Of a stretch of 11,520 nucleotides of DNA, positions 1 through 6,649 are shown piece after piece. Position numbers and translations under genes: made by a program. The stretch is from Lachnospiraceae bacterium UBA7225 (GTDB lineage: Bacteria > Bacillota > Clostridia > Lachnospirales > Lachnospiraceae), in assembly GCA_002473385.1 (NCBI GenBank), contig DKTR01000130.1, positions 1 to 11,520 of the forward strand, given 5' to 3'. The notes below the pieces were generated by a model that was not told the DNA's origin, did no database searches, and worked only from the letters and a program-made list of their open reading frames with translations. How positions within the stretch are numbered: position 1 is the stretch's first letter; every line of letters begins with the position of its first letter.

Positions 1-19
1 CTACCCAATATTTATACGC

Positions 20-520
20 TTACATTCGAGCGGAGAGTATCTCCTGGCAGATTACAGTTTTGCTAATAGAAATACCATCTTCATTCTTGAGTTCGCAAGA
101 ATAGAATCTATAATTCATTAGCTCAAGTAATATATTCACTGAGAAATGGCTATGACGTATAGACAGAAATGCAAAGACAAAGAAAAAAACGAGGAATAGG
201 ACTACTTCACTCCATACAGTGAAATCAAATGCAAACAGAGGGAGTATATACGATAACAAAAATTCTGCAGTAATAGTTTTTTCTTCTCTAGCCGTGGTAA
301 TTGAATATTCCTGTGATTCCTGCATATTCTTGGGATTAAATTCCAGCATTAAGATAATGAGAGAAATAATGCTGATAATCAATATCAATAAAACGCTGAT
401 TACCTCTGTTTGTATATTCGGATTCCCCTCGCAAATGCTCTTTATATCTAAGAAAAGCACAGATATCCAAAGGGGGAAAAACGAAAGGAAAAACATGCTA
501 AAACCCGTTATTATCGACAT
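20..520 (-). CDS. kwaA: KwaA-like four-helix membrane protein (Kiwa defence candidate)
   Basis: The product is a 166-residue hydrophobic protein with about four membrane segments: near the N-terminus (FSMFFLSFFPLWISVLFL), then VISVLLILIISIISLIILML, then FLLSYILPLFAF and VVLFLVFFFVFAFLSI. A short soluble tail containing NILLELMNYRFYSCEL follows. I chose the ATG at 520 because a GGGGGAAAG ribosome site lies just before it; the frame stays open to an ATG at 559 that has no such site and would overlap the preceding gene. It starts 16 bp after the stop of a DUF4868 (KwaB-like) gene. In known Kiwa systems KwaA is a four-helix inner-membrane protein that senses phage attack and partners KwaB. Here the order is B then A, opposite to the usual order, so the assignment rests on topology, size and neighbour. 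It could instead be an unrelated small membrane partner. The coding is visibly more AT-rich than the res gene upstream. Confidence 0.6.
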   Translation of the reverse strand: MSIITGFSMFFLSFFPLWISVLFLDIKSICEGNPNIQTEVISVLLILIISIISLIILMLEFNPKNMQESQEYSITTAREEKTITAEFLLSYILPLFAFDFTVWSEVVLFLVFFFVFAFLSIRHSHFSVNILLELMNYRFYSCELKNEDGISISKTVICQEILSARM

Positions 521-536
521 TTTCTTTCCCCCGTGA

Positions 537-1469
537 TTACTTCCATTGGCGCGCTCCATCGACTTCTACTGCAGTTTTTTCAAATGGATCGATCATTCCC
601 TTGTTGCACAGTAGTTTTACGATTTTCTCAGCTGCTCCCTCTACTGTCGCATCAAACTTATCTCCAGCATCATCCAACGGAATAGAGAAACGCTTGGCCA
701 TTGCTACACGAATGTTTTTCTTCTTCAATGCAGTCAGCCGACTTGCATTGAAGGCAATAAATCTTCTTGGATTGTGACCGGATTCTGCAGTAGATTTAAA
801 GCAGTCTATACCACTAATAATATCTGCTTGCTCGATATCTTCAATTTTTTGCTGACAAACCGCTTTGTACGAACGAGCCATATTAAAAAGATTCTCACCA
901 GCCAAAGTCAAAAAGTACACCGTTTCCCCAACAACGAGAATATCCATTGTCGGTCTTAATGATAATACCTTATCAGATAATTCTTCGAAAACACCATTTT
1001 TTCGGAGAAATTTATGCTTGAGCGTGGTGACAGGATTTTGCATAGAAATCAATTTTACAGGTGTACTCTCATTGTCAAGCGTAATCTGTCCCTTAAGAAG
1101 ATATGCCGAGGTATATTCAAAAGGATCATTCTCGATATTTGGATCCGCAATTACCTGCAAAAAGCTGGCATATTCCGAAGCAATCAATTCATGGGCAGTA
1201 GAAAGCTTATAAACAACGAGCGCATCTGCAGTCCCGTCATACTCTCGAACTTCTCGATACGAATCGATTGCTTTCTTTCCGGTTCCGGTATAAACAGCCG
1301 CTATATCATTTATCAATGTAGAAAGTCTTCCATTTGGAGAGAGCGTAATCTGTCTGCTACTGTATCCTGTGCCTGTCCGCTTTGATGTTTTTATATTCAA
1401 CAATTGTAGGGACCAATTGCTTCCAGAACCTAGATTTTGAAACACCTTCTTAATTATATCAAGCGACAA
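537..1469 (-). CDS. kwaB: DUF4868 / KwaB-like defence protein
   Basis: The product is about 310 residues, matching the roughly 315 of E. coli KwaB, and its pattern fits DUF4868. The middle holds alternating strands (AYLLKGQITL, PVKLISM, then LKHKFLRKNGVFEEL and LRPTMDILVVGETVYFLTL). These lead into a helical stretch (GENLFNMARSYKAVCQQKI), and the C-terminal third is LTALKKKNIRVAMAKRF followed by a basic/acidic helix. No signal peptide or membrane segment is visible, so it should be cytosolic. KwaB is the soluble effector of Kiwa that works with membrane KwaA. I prefer the TTG start at 1469 because AAGGGAG lies 7 nt upstream; a GTG at 1478 would put that site directly against the start codon. 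The gene begins 15 bp after the res stop, so it is probably transcribed from the same operon. The DUF4868 call is from recalled family pattern, not a search. Confidence 0.65.
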   Translation of the reverse strand: MSLDIIKKVFQNLGSGSNWSLQLLNIKTSKRTGTGYSSRQITLSPNGRLSTLINDIAAVYTGTGKKAIDSYREVREYDGTADALVVYKLSTAHELIASEYASFLQVIADPNIENDPFEYTSAYLLKGQITLDNESTPVKLISMQNPVTTLKHKFLRKNGVFEELSDKVLSLRPTMDILVVGETVYFLTLAGENLFNMARSYKAVCQQKIEDIEQADIISGIDCFKSTAESGHNPRRFIAFNASRLTALKKKNIRVAMAKRFSIPLDDAGDKFDATVEGAAEKIVKLLCNKGMIDPFEKTAVEVDGARQWK

Positions 1470-1484
1470 AATAATCACTCCCTT

Positions 1485-4133
1485 CTATACTTCTCTAAAT
1501 CTACCTGCCAACTGCATGAACGAAGAGTTCGGCATGACTTGTTTAGACGGAATGAACAGATACCGCCATTCCTTATAACCATTCGCCTTGCCCCAACGGG
1601 AAGCAACTTCGCAATACTGAACGCCACGCTTTTTCTTGGCAATCACATCCGGGTCCTTCAGCTTGTCCTCGCCTTTGACTTCCACAAGATAAATAACGCC
1701 TTCGGTTTCCACAACGAAATCTGGCTCATAGTTATGCCCGTGGTTATAGGTGATGTTGAATTCCTGCGGCGCAGGGCGCAGCCAGTTCAGCACATCGGTA
1801 TCCGTTTCCAACACCCGTGCCAGAAGCAGTTCCGGATGGCTGTCAAACTTGGCTGCGCTGAACACGCCCTTTTTGATCCCGTCAAACAGAACAGACTGGA
1901 TTTTTTCCGTATAAGCAGAAAAAAGATTGACGCGCTCGATGTAGCTATAGGACTGCTGCAAATTGTAATCCCGGGTGCCCACCACCTCTTCCTGTAAAAA
2001 TCCATTTTCACAGTAGAAGTGCTGGAGCATCTGCTTGTAGATTTTGTTGCCGATATCACGCTTGTACATCATGACGATGTTCTGCATACCGTTGGTGCCA
2101 TACCGGCTTTCGTAATGGTCACAGACCTGGGTGATCAGCTTAAACAGCAGCTTGGAGCATTTTTCATAATCGATTTCTGGCTTTTTGCGAAGCTGCTCTA
2201 AAATGACCTTTTTCGGATTGTATCCCTCAAAATCGATGGCATCGCCTTTGATACGCTGACGATCCTGCATATCCTCCAGGTTTTGCACCAGCAGTTCGTT
2301 CTTGATGGGCACGTGAGTGAACTCAGCCATATCCAGGTCAAAATCCACGAACACATACTCTTCAACGCCGGTATCGGTCACTTTGATCCGGGGAATGGGG
2401 ATAAACTTACTGACCGCAGCTCGATGGGTTTCCTCTGTCTGGTACAGCATCCATACAGCAAGTGGGTTTTCATTTTCCTTAAATACATCGCCCAAGTCTT
2501 TATCTTCAGAAACTTTCTGCTTGACCGTCTCCACAATCTGCTGGGCTTGAGTGGGGGTAACCGTGTGTGCAGGCGTATGTTGGATATGCTGCGCGACCTC
2601 TGTGCTGATGATTTCAGCGGCCTTTTTCAGCAGTGCATCCGTTGTCGCTGTTTTCTGAAGCTGGGTATGCTCATAAGCTTTTTGAAGGTTTGTTTCTGGC
2701 TCTGTCTCAATCGCCAGCTGCGTATAGGCAACCTGTTCCGGTACGATTTCTTCCACCTTGATGATATTACCGGCCCTAAAGATAGAATCGCCCTTCTGTG
2801 CTTCAGCCAGAATGTCGTTGAATTTATCGTGAGCGGTCAGCATGACTGCGTCCACATCTTTGTCCCCGGTGCGTTCTCCATAGGGCAGACGCAGGCCACG
2901 GCCTACCATTTGCTCACGCAGAATTTTGGATGCAGCCGTGCGGAGAGGAACGATTGTATAAAGGTTATTGACGTCCCACCCCTCTTTGAGCATGTTGACG
3001 TGGATAACAATTTCCACCGGATTTTCCGGATTTTCCACATCCAGAAGCAAGCGGGTGTTGGCTTCGGTTTCAGAACCTTTTTGCTTGGAATGGACGATAA
3101 TGGTCTTGTTTCGATAAGCTCCGCCGCGAAATTCATCGGACTTGACAAACTTCTCCACCCAGGCCGCATGGTCGGTATCCTTGCAGACAACCAGCATAAA
3201 CGGTTTTACAAGCCGTTTGCCGTGATTGGCAGCGTAAACCTCCAGCTTGCGTTTCGTGTTCTCGTGACAGGCGATGCCGTCCAGCAGCATCATTTTATCG
3301 AGTTGCTCATCGCCAAAGTTGTAAAAATCAATATCGGAACGGGTAACCGCAAACGGAGTACGGGTATAGCCATCCTCAATCGCCTTGGATAGCGGATACT
3401 CATATACTACATTTTTGAAAGGTATCTGCTTGTTCCCCTGGGTCACAAGGGGTGTGGCGGTCAGCTCCAGCCCCAGCAGCGGATGCAGTTCGTTGAGTGC
3501 CTGCGCGCCCTTTTCTGCCCGATAGTGGTGGGATTCGTCCATAATGAGGACCAAATCCGGCAATTCGGACAGATACTGATAGAACGAGTTGCCAATCAGC
3601 TCGTTCACTTTTTTCATGTTCGCGCCTTCCTTGTTGAACTTATCGATGTTGTATACGAAAATATGAACATCGGACTCAAACAGAGAAATCGTTTTTTCGC
3701 GATAATCGTCATCCGTGATAATCTGCGGTGCCGTAGCGAAGCAGCCTAGGCCGCAGAACACATATTTCTCGCTGTTGCTGTCGCTCAGATCCTTTTTCAG
3801 CTTCTCATAAATCGTTGTATTCGGCGCCACAACGAAGAAGTTGTGGATGTTGTGTTGGGTATACAGATAGGCAATGAACGCACCCATCAGCCGGGTCTTG
3901 CCCACACCGGTCGCCAGAGCAAAGGTCAGCGACATGAAGTCCCGCTCAAAATCGGTACAAATCGGGTACATAGCATGGACAGCGCCCAGCGCAGCCTTCA
4001 AGTTCATACCCTTGCGGAGCTGCACAGTATTGACAATTTCCTCCAGAATTTTGAGAGACTGCGTCTGCGGCTTGCGCAGGGACATGACGCCGCTGATATA
4101 GTCCATGGTATATTGAGGAAAATGATTATTCAT
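1485..4133 (-). CDS. res: Type III restriction enzyme Res subunit (helicase-nuclease)
   Basis: The product is an 882-residue ATP-dependent DNA translocase and endonuclease of a type III restriction-modification system. Visible motifs are Walker A GVGKT (76-80), motif II DESHH (199-203), motif III TATP (225-228), NMLKEGWDV (about 380-388) and motif VI QMVGRGLRLP (about 408-417). A C-terminal PD-(D/E)XK nuclease core has EPDF (803-806) and EVK (818-820). All catalytic motifs are present and the length is normal, so the gene looks intact. The start is the ATG at 4133, which overlaps the mod stop by 8 bp (ATGAATAA); the frame extends 16 codons further upstream only through the mod tail. Type III Res needs Mod for DNA recognition and cannot cut without it. 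Because the adjacent mod is gutted, this Res is either inactive, uses a Mod encoded elsewhere, or has taken another role. Confidence 0.95.
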   Translation of the reverse strand: MNNHFPQYTMDYISGVMSLRKPQTQSLKILEEIVNTVQLRKGMNLKAALGAVHAMYPICTDFERDFMSLTFALATGVGKTRLMGAFIAYLYTQHNIHNFFVVAPNTTIYEKLKKDLSDSNSEKYVFCGLGCFATAPQIITDDDYREKTISLFESDVHIFVYNIDKFNKEGANMKKVNELIGNSFYQYLSELPDLVLIMDESHHYRAEKGAQALNELHPLLGLELTATPLVTQGNKQIPFKNVVYEYPLSKAIEDGYTRTPFAVTRSDIDFYNFGDEQLDKMMLLDGIACHENTKRKLEVYAANHGKRLVKPFMLVVCKDTDHAAWVEKFVKSDEFRGGAYRNKTIIVHSKQKGSETEANTRLLLDVENPENPVEIVIHVNMLKEGWDVNNLYTIVPLRTAASKILREQMVGRGLRLPYGERTGDKDVDAVMLTAHDKFNDILAEAQKGDSIFRAGNIIKVEEIVPEQVAYTQLAIETEPETNLQKAYEHTQLQKTATTDALLKKAAEIISTEVAQHIQHTPAHTVTPTQAQQIVETVKQKVSEDKDLGDVFKENENPLAVWMLYQTEETHRAAVSKFIPIPRIKVTDTGVEEYVFVDFDLDMAEFTHVPIKNELLVQNLEDMQDRQRIKGDAIDFEGYNPKKVILEQLRKKPEIDYEKCSKLLFKLITQVCDHYESRYGTNGMQNIVMMYKRDIGNKIYKQMLQHFYCENGFLQEEVVGTRDYNLQQSYSYIERVNLFSAYTEKIQSVLFDGIKKGVFSAAKFDSHPELLLARVLETDTDVLNWLRPAPQEFNITYNHGHNYEPDFVVETEGVIYLVEVKGEDKLKDPDVIAKKKRGVQYCEVASRWGKANGYKEWRYLFIPSKQVMPNSSFMQLAGRFREV

Positions 4134-4364
4134 CCTGTTCCTCCTCTTCTGCTTCATCGTCATAGACCGGCGGATGTACAATGTTCAGGTTGTAATCGGT
4201 CTTGCCGAACTCACAGCGGTCAAGCAGCATTTGTGGGATTTTTTTGACGGTGATATTGCCGTACGCTTCGTGTTGGACAGAGCGGCATTTTCAATTAACA
4301 GGCGCGGCTCCACACGGATCGGCTCATCTTTACCGTACCAGGTCAGTTCCAGCTTATTGGCCAT
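4126..4364 (-). pseudogene. mod: Type III methyltransferase mod, gutted remnant (N- and C-termini only)
   Basis: From the ATG at 4364 the frame reads MANKLELTWYGKDEPIRVEP..., the N-terminal signature of a type III/site-specific DNA methyltransferase (typically ...KLxLTWxGKDxxxxxEPRxLIE). After about 30 codons, near 4265-4275, the matching sequence jumps to another frame. There it reads EAYGNITVKKIPQMLLDRCE then FGKTDYNLNIV, which matches Mod C-termini and ends at the TAA at 4126-4128. The whole catalytic centre (FxGxG SAM site, DPPY) and target-recognition region, normally about 550 residues, is missing. In the start frame translation ends after about 60 residues. The start overlaps the dinD stop by 11 bp and the stop overlaps the res start by 8 bp, so the operon junctions on both sides are intact. 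This points to a clean internal deletion, or to an assembly collapse. Confidence 0.85.
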
Positions 4365-5238
4365 TGTCGTTTCCTCCGTCCGTTCCTTCTTCCGGCAATT
4401 TGCCAGACTGCGCTGCCATTTTCTTCTCCTGTGACTTTACCCGCCGCTCCAGCTTCTTGATATCCTCAGCCGGCGGCAGATTTTCCGGTTTGATTCCACG
4501 CTGTCCCAACATCTCCCGGACAGAGAGGTTGTTCTGCACGTGCTCACCGGTGATGGCGCGTTCGCCCTGCAAATCTTTTTCTTCCACATTGTAGTTGGTC
4601 ATTTCGGTTGCCAGATTCTTGGCAGCAATCGTCAATGTGGGCAAAAAATCCGCAAGGGGACGGGTATCCTTGACTCCAAGACGGTCCTTCATTTCCTGCG
4701 TGGTATACCCACCGAAGAGCGCACGATCCCCCTTGGAACGGATGCGGCCAAAACCAGCATCATCGACCCCGCGCTCATAAATATTCTGGGAAAGGCGTTT
4801 CTCCGATTCGCGCAGTCGACCCCGGGCTTCGGTGCGCTCAATCAGCGCAATGCGTTCCTCAATCAGTTCCTGCTTCCTAGTCTGCACAGCAAAATAGCTC
4901 TGGGCAAAAGCGATTTCTTCTTTTTTGGGATCGCCGTTTTGCGCAATCAGATAACAGGCATACCGCGTCAGCATATAGTCCTTTACGGACCGCTGTGCGC
5001 CACTGCCCAGAGAAACCATTTTCGTGACCTCACGAAAATGGTCAGACACCTCGATGCCGCTGGTTTTACAGGATTCCATTGCACGGGAAACAGTTTTATC
5101 AAAATTTTCCCATCGCTCATATCCCAGCAGGGGCATCAACTCCCGGGCATACCAGAATTCAATATGTGCGCCCTCATCGCTATGTATCACAAGGTCAAAC
5201 TGCTCTTTGATCTGGCTGACTCTCTTTTTATCCATCAT
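4354..5238 (-). CDS. dinD: DNA damage-inducible protein D (DinD family)
   Basis: The product is 294 residues, the usual length for DinD. The N-terminal half resembles a BRO-N-like fold: a FWYARELMPLLGYERWENF-type segment near residues 27-45, then IAFAQSYFAVQTRKQELIEE. A C-terminal basic helical tail follows (KKLERRVKSQEKKMAAQ). E. coli DinD is SOS-induced and antagonises RecA filaments, while homologues in restriction-modification operons have no firmly established role. Two ATGs stand in tandem (5238 and 5235) after GGAGGAAAT; the first forms an ATGA overlap with the xre stop, a sign of translational coupling. The 3' end overlaps the mod start. No SOS/LexA box is obvious; expression more likely follows the operon promoter and the XRE regulator. 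The position between regulator and mod suggests a role in tuning or safeguarding restriction, which is inference. Confidence 0.88.
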   Translation of the reverse strand: MMDKKRVSQIKEQFDLVIHSDEGAHIEFWYARELMPLLGYERWENFDKTVSRAMESCKTSGIEVSDHFREVTKMVSLGSGAQRSVKDYMLTRYACYLIAQNGDPKKEEIAFAQSYFAVQTRKQELIEERIALIERTEARGRLRESEKRLSQNIYERGVDDAGFGRIRSKGDRALFGGYTTQEMKDRLGVKDTRPLADFLPTLTIAAKNLATEMTNYNVEEKDLQGERAITGEHVQNNLSVREMLGQRGIKPENLPPAEDIKKLERRVKSQEKKMAAQSGKLPEEGTDGGNDNGQ

Positions 5239-5453
5239 ATTTCCTCCGTATTATCCGGCAAAAATTCCAGAATATCGTCCACGCCGCAATCCATCACACG
5301 GCAGATATTTTCAATTGTTTCCAGCGATAAATAGCCGTTCCGTTTCATCCTGGCGATAATATTGGCCGAAAATCCGGCTTGATGCTGTAGCTGGGCAGGA
5401 GTCATGTCTTTCTCAATCAACATGTGGAATAGTTTTTTATAGCTTACAGCCAT
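5235..5453 (-). CDS. XRE/Cro-family helix-turn-helix regulator (operon controller)
   Basis: The product is a 72-residue single-domain regulator of the Cro/C1 type. The helix-turn-helix falls around residues 18-42 (TPAQLQHQAGFSANIIARMK), followed by the usual LSLETIENICRVMDCGVDDIL segment. The start is the ATG at 5453 with GGAGG about 7 nt upstream. It is the first gene of the leftward operon and its stop overlaps the dinD start (ATGA). Small XRE proteins in this position act as controller proteins for restriction-modification genes, binding their own promoter. A 14-bp palindrome sits inside the promoter spacer 46 bp upstream of this start codon and is the natural candidate operator. Repression is more likely than activation given that position, but this is inferred. 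Confidence 0.9.
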   Translation of the reverse strand: MAVSYKKLFHMLIEKDMTPAQLQHQAGFSANIIARMKRNGYLSLETIENICRVMDCGVDDILEFLPDNTEEI

Positions 5454-5492
5454 AAGGCACCTCCGCGCGTGTAGATAAATATGTATAGAAAT

Positions 5493-5521
5493 ATTATATC
5501 ACGCAATCGTGAATTTTTCAA
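5493..5521 (-). promoter_or_regulatory. Sigma-A-type promoter of the defence operon
   Basis: On the minus strand a -35 TTGAAA (5516-5521) is separated by exactly 17 bp from a perfect -10 TATAAT (5493-5498), 40 bp upstream of the xre start codon. It is the only strong promoter I see serving xre through kwaA. Confidence 0.82.
5499..5512. promoter_or_regulatory. Palindromic candidate operator in promoter spacer
   Basis: TCACG-CAAT-CGTGA is a perfect 5+5 bp inverted repeat lying wholly between the -35 and -10 boxes. A dimeric XRE protein bound there would block RNA polymerase. The partner is presumed to be the 72-residue regulator encoded just downstream. Confidence 0.55.
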
Positions 5522-5529
5522 CATCAAGC

Positions 5530-5569
5530 AGCCCTATCACAGAGCTTTTTCTGTGATAGGGCTTTTTTT
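5530..5569 (+). terminator. Rho-independent terminator, plus-strand orientation
   Basis: A perfect 14-bp stem (5530-5543 with 5550-5563, AGCCCTATCACAGA and its complement) with a 6-nt loop is followed by a run of T on the plus strand. No intact plus-strand gene lies upstream, so it either stops antisense transcription through the defence operon or is left over from a lost gene. It sits 9 bp beyond the -35 box of the operon promoter. Confidence 0.8.
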
Positions 5570-5648
5570 ATTTTTAGATTTTTTCGGTCATTTGAACTTT
5601 TCCTGTCCAGATAGATCAGTGAGAAAAAGATTTGGATAATAGCATCCT

Positions 5649-5910
5649 TTTTTCGTTCAAAAAGCCGCTTTTTTTCCAGTGGGTAGTGGAAGAGAGGGGG
5701 ATAGAAATATTTTTCAAAAAAGTTTTCCGTTTTTTCGCCCAAACGGCTCTCAAATCCTCGGTAGTAAAGTGTGAGGAAAGCTTTTAAAAAGTGTTCCGAT
5801 TTTTCCCAAACGCATTTCTCATCCGCAGTGGAGAGTAGGAGCAGAAAATCCGCTGGATTTTTCGCCAAAGCGCGTTCCTCGTTTCCATTGGGAAGTGTAA
5901 GAAGTAATCA
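5649..5910 (+). repeat. Four degenerate tandem repeats (58-82 bp period)
   Basis: A block starting TTTTTCG(C)CCAAACGC begins at 5649, 5731, 5800 and 5858. Each copy is followed 10-20 bp later by a block like CC(A)GTGGGAAGTGTGAGGAAG (about 5676, 5756, 5823, 5885). Spacers shrink from 82 to 69 to 58 bp. Between the blocks lie A-rich/T-rich stretches, one a clear hairpin (AAAATCC-GCT-GGATTTT, about 5845-5861). The array ends directly at the ribosome site of the primase remnant. This fills an otherwise gene-free stretch of about 360 bp. Its position before a replication gene suggests origin- or leader-type repeats; function is unproven. Confidence 0.7.
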
Positions 5911-5930
5911 GCTGAAAGGAGACACACATC

Positions 5931-6267
5931 GTGCAAGTTCAATTAGAAAAAATACCGCCGTTTCTCAAAAGCTACGATCAGTTCTGCACTGGAGATATGA
6001 ACTGTGGAAGGGAGAGCAGAAAAAGGTACCGTATACACCGGCACTGCGCGTAGAGCCTGTGTGAATGACCCGGCCACCTTTGCGGCTTTCGATGCTGCGG
6101 CATCCGCAACAGGTTTTGACGGCATCGGTATCCGTGTCAGCGGCAGACTCATGGGCATCGACCTCGACCACTGTTTCGAGAACGGCAAACTGCTCCCCTG
6201 GGCGCAGCCCATTGTAGACCGCTTTAGGGATACCTATATCGAGATCAGCCCGTCGGGGAGCGGTTTG
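5931..6267 (+). pseudogene. N-terminal remnant of a PrimPol-type mobile-element primase
   Basis: Reading across three frames gives one recognisable protein. VQLEKIPPFLKSYDQFC runs from the GTG at 5931 (AAAGGAG upstream). WRYELWKGEQKKVPYTP follows from 5990 in the second frame. In the third frame come VNDPATFAAFDAAASATGFD, then GIDLDHCFENGKLLPW and YIEISPSGSGL. The pattern (KIPxxLK, VPYxP, GIDLDHC with metal-binding aspartates, EISPSGxGL) is that of the NrS-1-like primase-polymerase domain found at the start of phage and ICE replication proteins. Frames shift by -1 near 5985-5990 and again near 6033-6045, consistent with two single-base losses. The match stops at about 6267 where the convergent tnpW gene ends, so the rest of the primase and any helicase domain are gone. 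It cannot make a functional enzyme. Confidence 0.8.
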
Positions 6268-6456
6268 TCAAGATGTTTTCCGCATATTCTCTAAATTAAA
6301 TTTTTCTGCGGTGGAAATGCCTCCTAAAACCTCCTGCCTGCAAAGGTCAGAAAGCGCCTTTTCAAGCGGTTTTTTCGCTGTTTCAGCCTGTTTTACGCAG
6401 ACAATATAGGTTGTGTTCCCAATCCTTAATTTGTAGCTTGAATTTGTGTTTTCCAT
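6268..6456 (-). CDS. tnpW: Transposon-encoded TnpW-family small protein
   Basis: The product is 62 residues beginning MENTNSSYKLRIGNTTYIV, the SYxxRIGxTTYxV signature I associate with TnpW proteins of Tn4451-type elements. The next part, AETAKKPLEKALSDLCRQEV, is also typical of the family (ETxxExxxxKxxRLI-like). The start is the ATG at 6456 with AAAGGAGGG about 9 nt upstream. It follows the relaxase gene on the same strand, as tnpW follows tnpZ in Tn4451. TnpW function is unknown. The stop codon sits exactly where the convergent primase remnant breaks off, so this marks a junction between two elements. A 16-bp RNA stem lies upstream between it and the relaxase gene. Confidence 0.72.
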   Translation of the reverse strand: MENTNSSYKLRIGNTTYIVCVKQAETAKKPLEKALSDLCRQEVLGGISTAEKFNLENMRKTS

Positions 6457-6490
6457 TTTCGTTTTCCCTCCTTTATTCGTTTTTTACGCC

Positions 6491-6560
6491 CTGAAAAGAG
6501 AAAAGGCGGCTTCGACCTCCGGGTTCTAAATGAAGATCCCAAGCGTCAAAACCGCCTTTT
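6491..6560 (-). terminator. Long wobble-paired RNA hairpin between relaxase and tnpW
   Basis: Segments 6545-6560 and 6501-6516 pair over 16 bp when read as RNA from the minus strand (AAAAGGCGGUUUUGAC with GUCGAAGCCGCCUUUU), using G-U wobbles in the middle. A second short helix (GGGAUC with GAACCC) lies inside. In plus-strand RNA the wobbles become C-A mismatches, so the structure belongs to the minus-strand transcript. It is followed by UUUUCUCUUUUC, so it may terminate the relaxase mRNA or regulate read-through into tnpW. Confidence 0.6.
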
Positions 6561-6649
6561 ACTGCCCGAAAAAGAGTTTCGGGGCATATTCTCTTTTCCT
6601 GTCTAAAGCAAGAGGACAAGAATACATAGTGTCCCATCGAAAAGGACGC

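Noticed and set aside
2283..3392. Long plus-strand open frame opposite res
   Set aside because: It lies antisense to the conserved helicase motifs of res and has no ribosome site or recognisable domain.
4134..4181. Sixteen-codon N-terminal extension of Res
   Set aside because: These codons are the mod tail read in another frame; the ATG at 4133 overlapping the mod stop is the conserved start arrangement.
5524..5868. Minus-strand 114-codon open frame over the tandem repeats
   Set aside because: It runs through the degenerate repeat array and the terminator stem, has no ribosome site, and its protein-level repetition comes from the DNA repeats.
5649..5910. CRISPR array
   Set aside because: Repeats are degenerate, 58-82 bp apart with no constant short repeat or unique spacers, and no cas genes are near.
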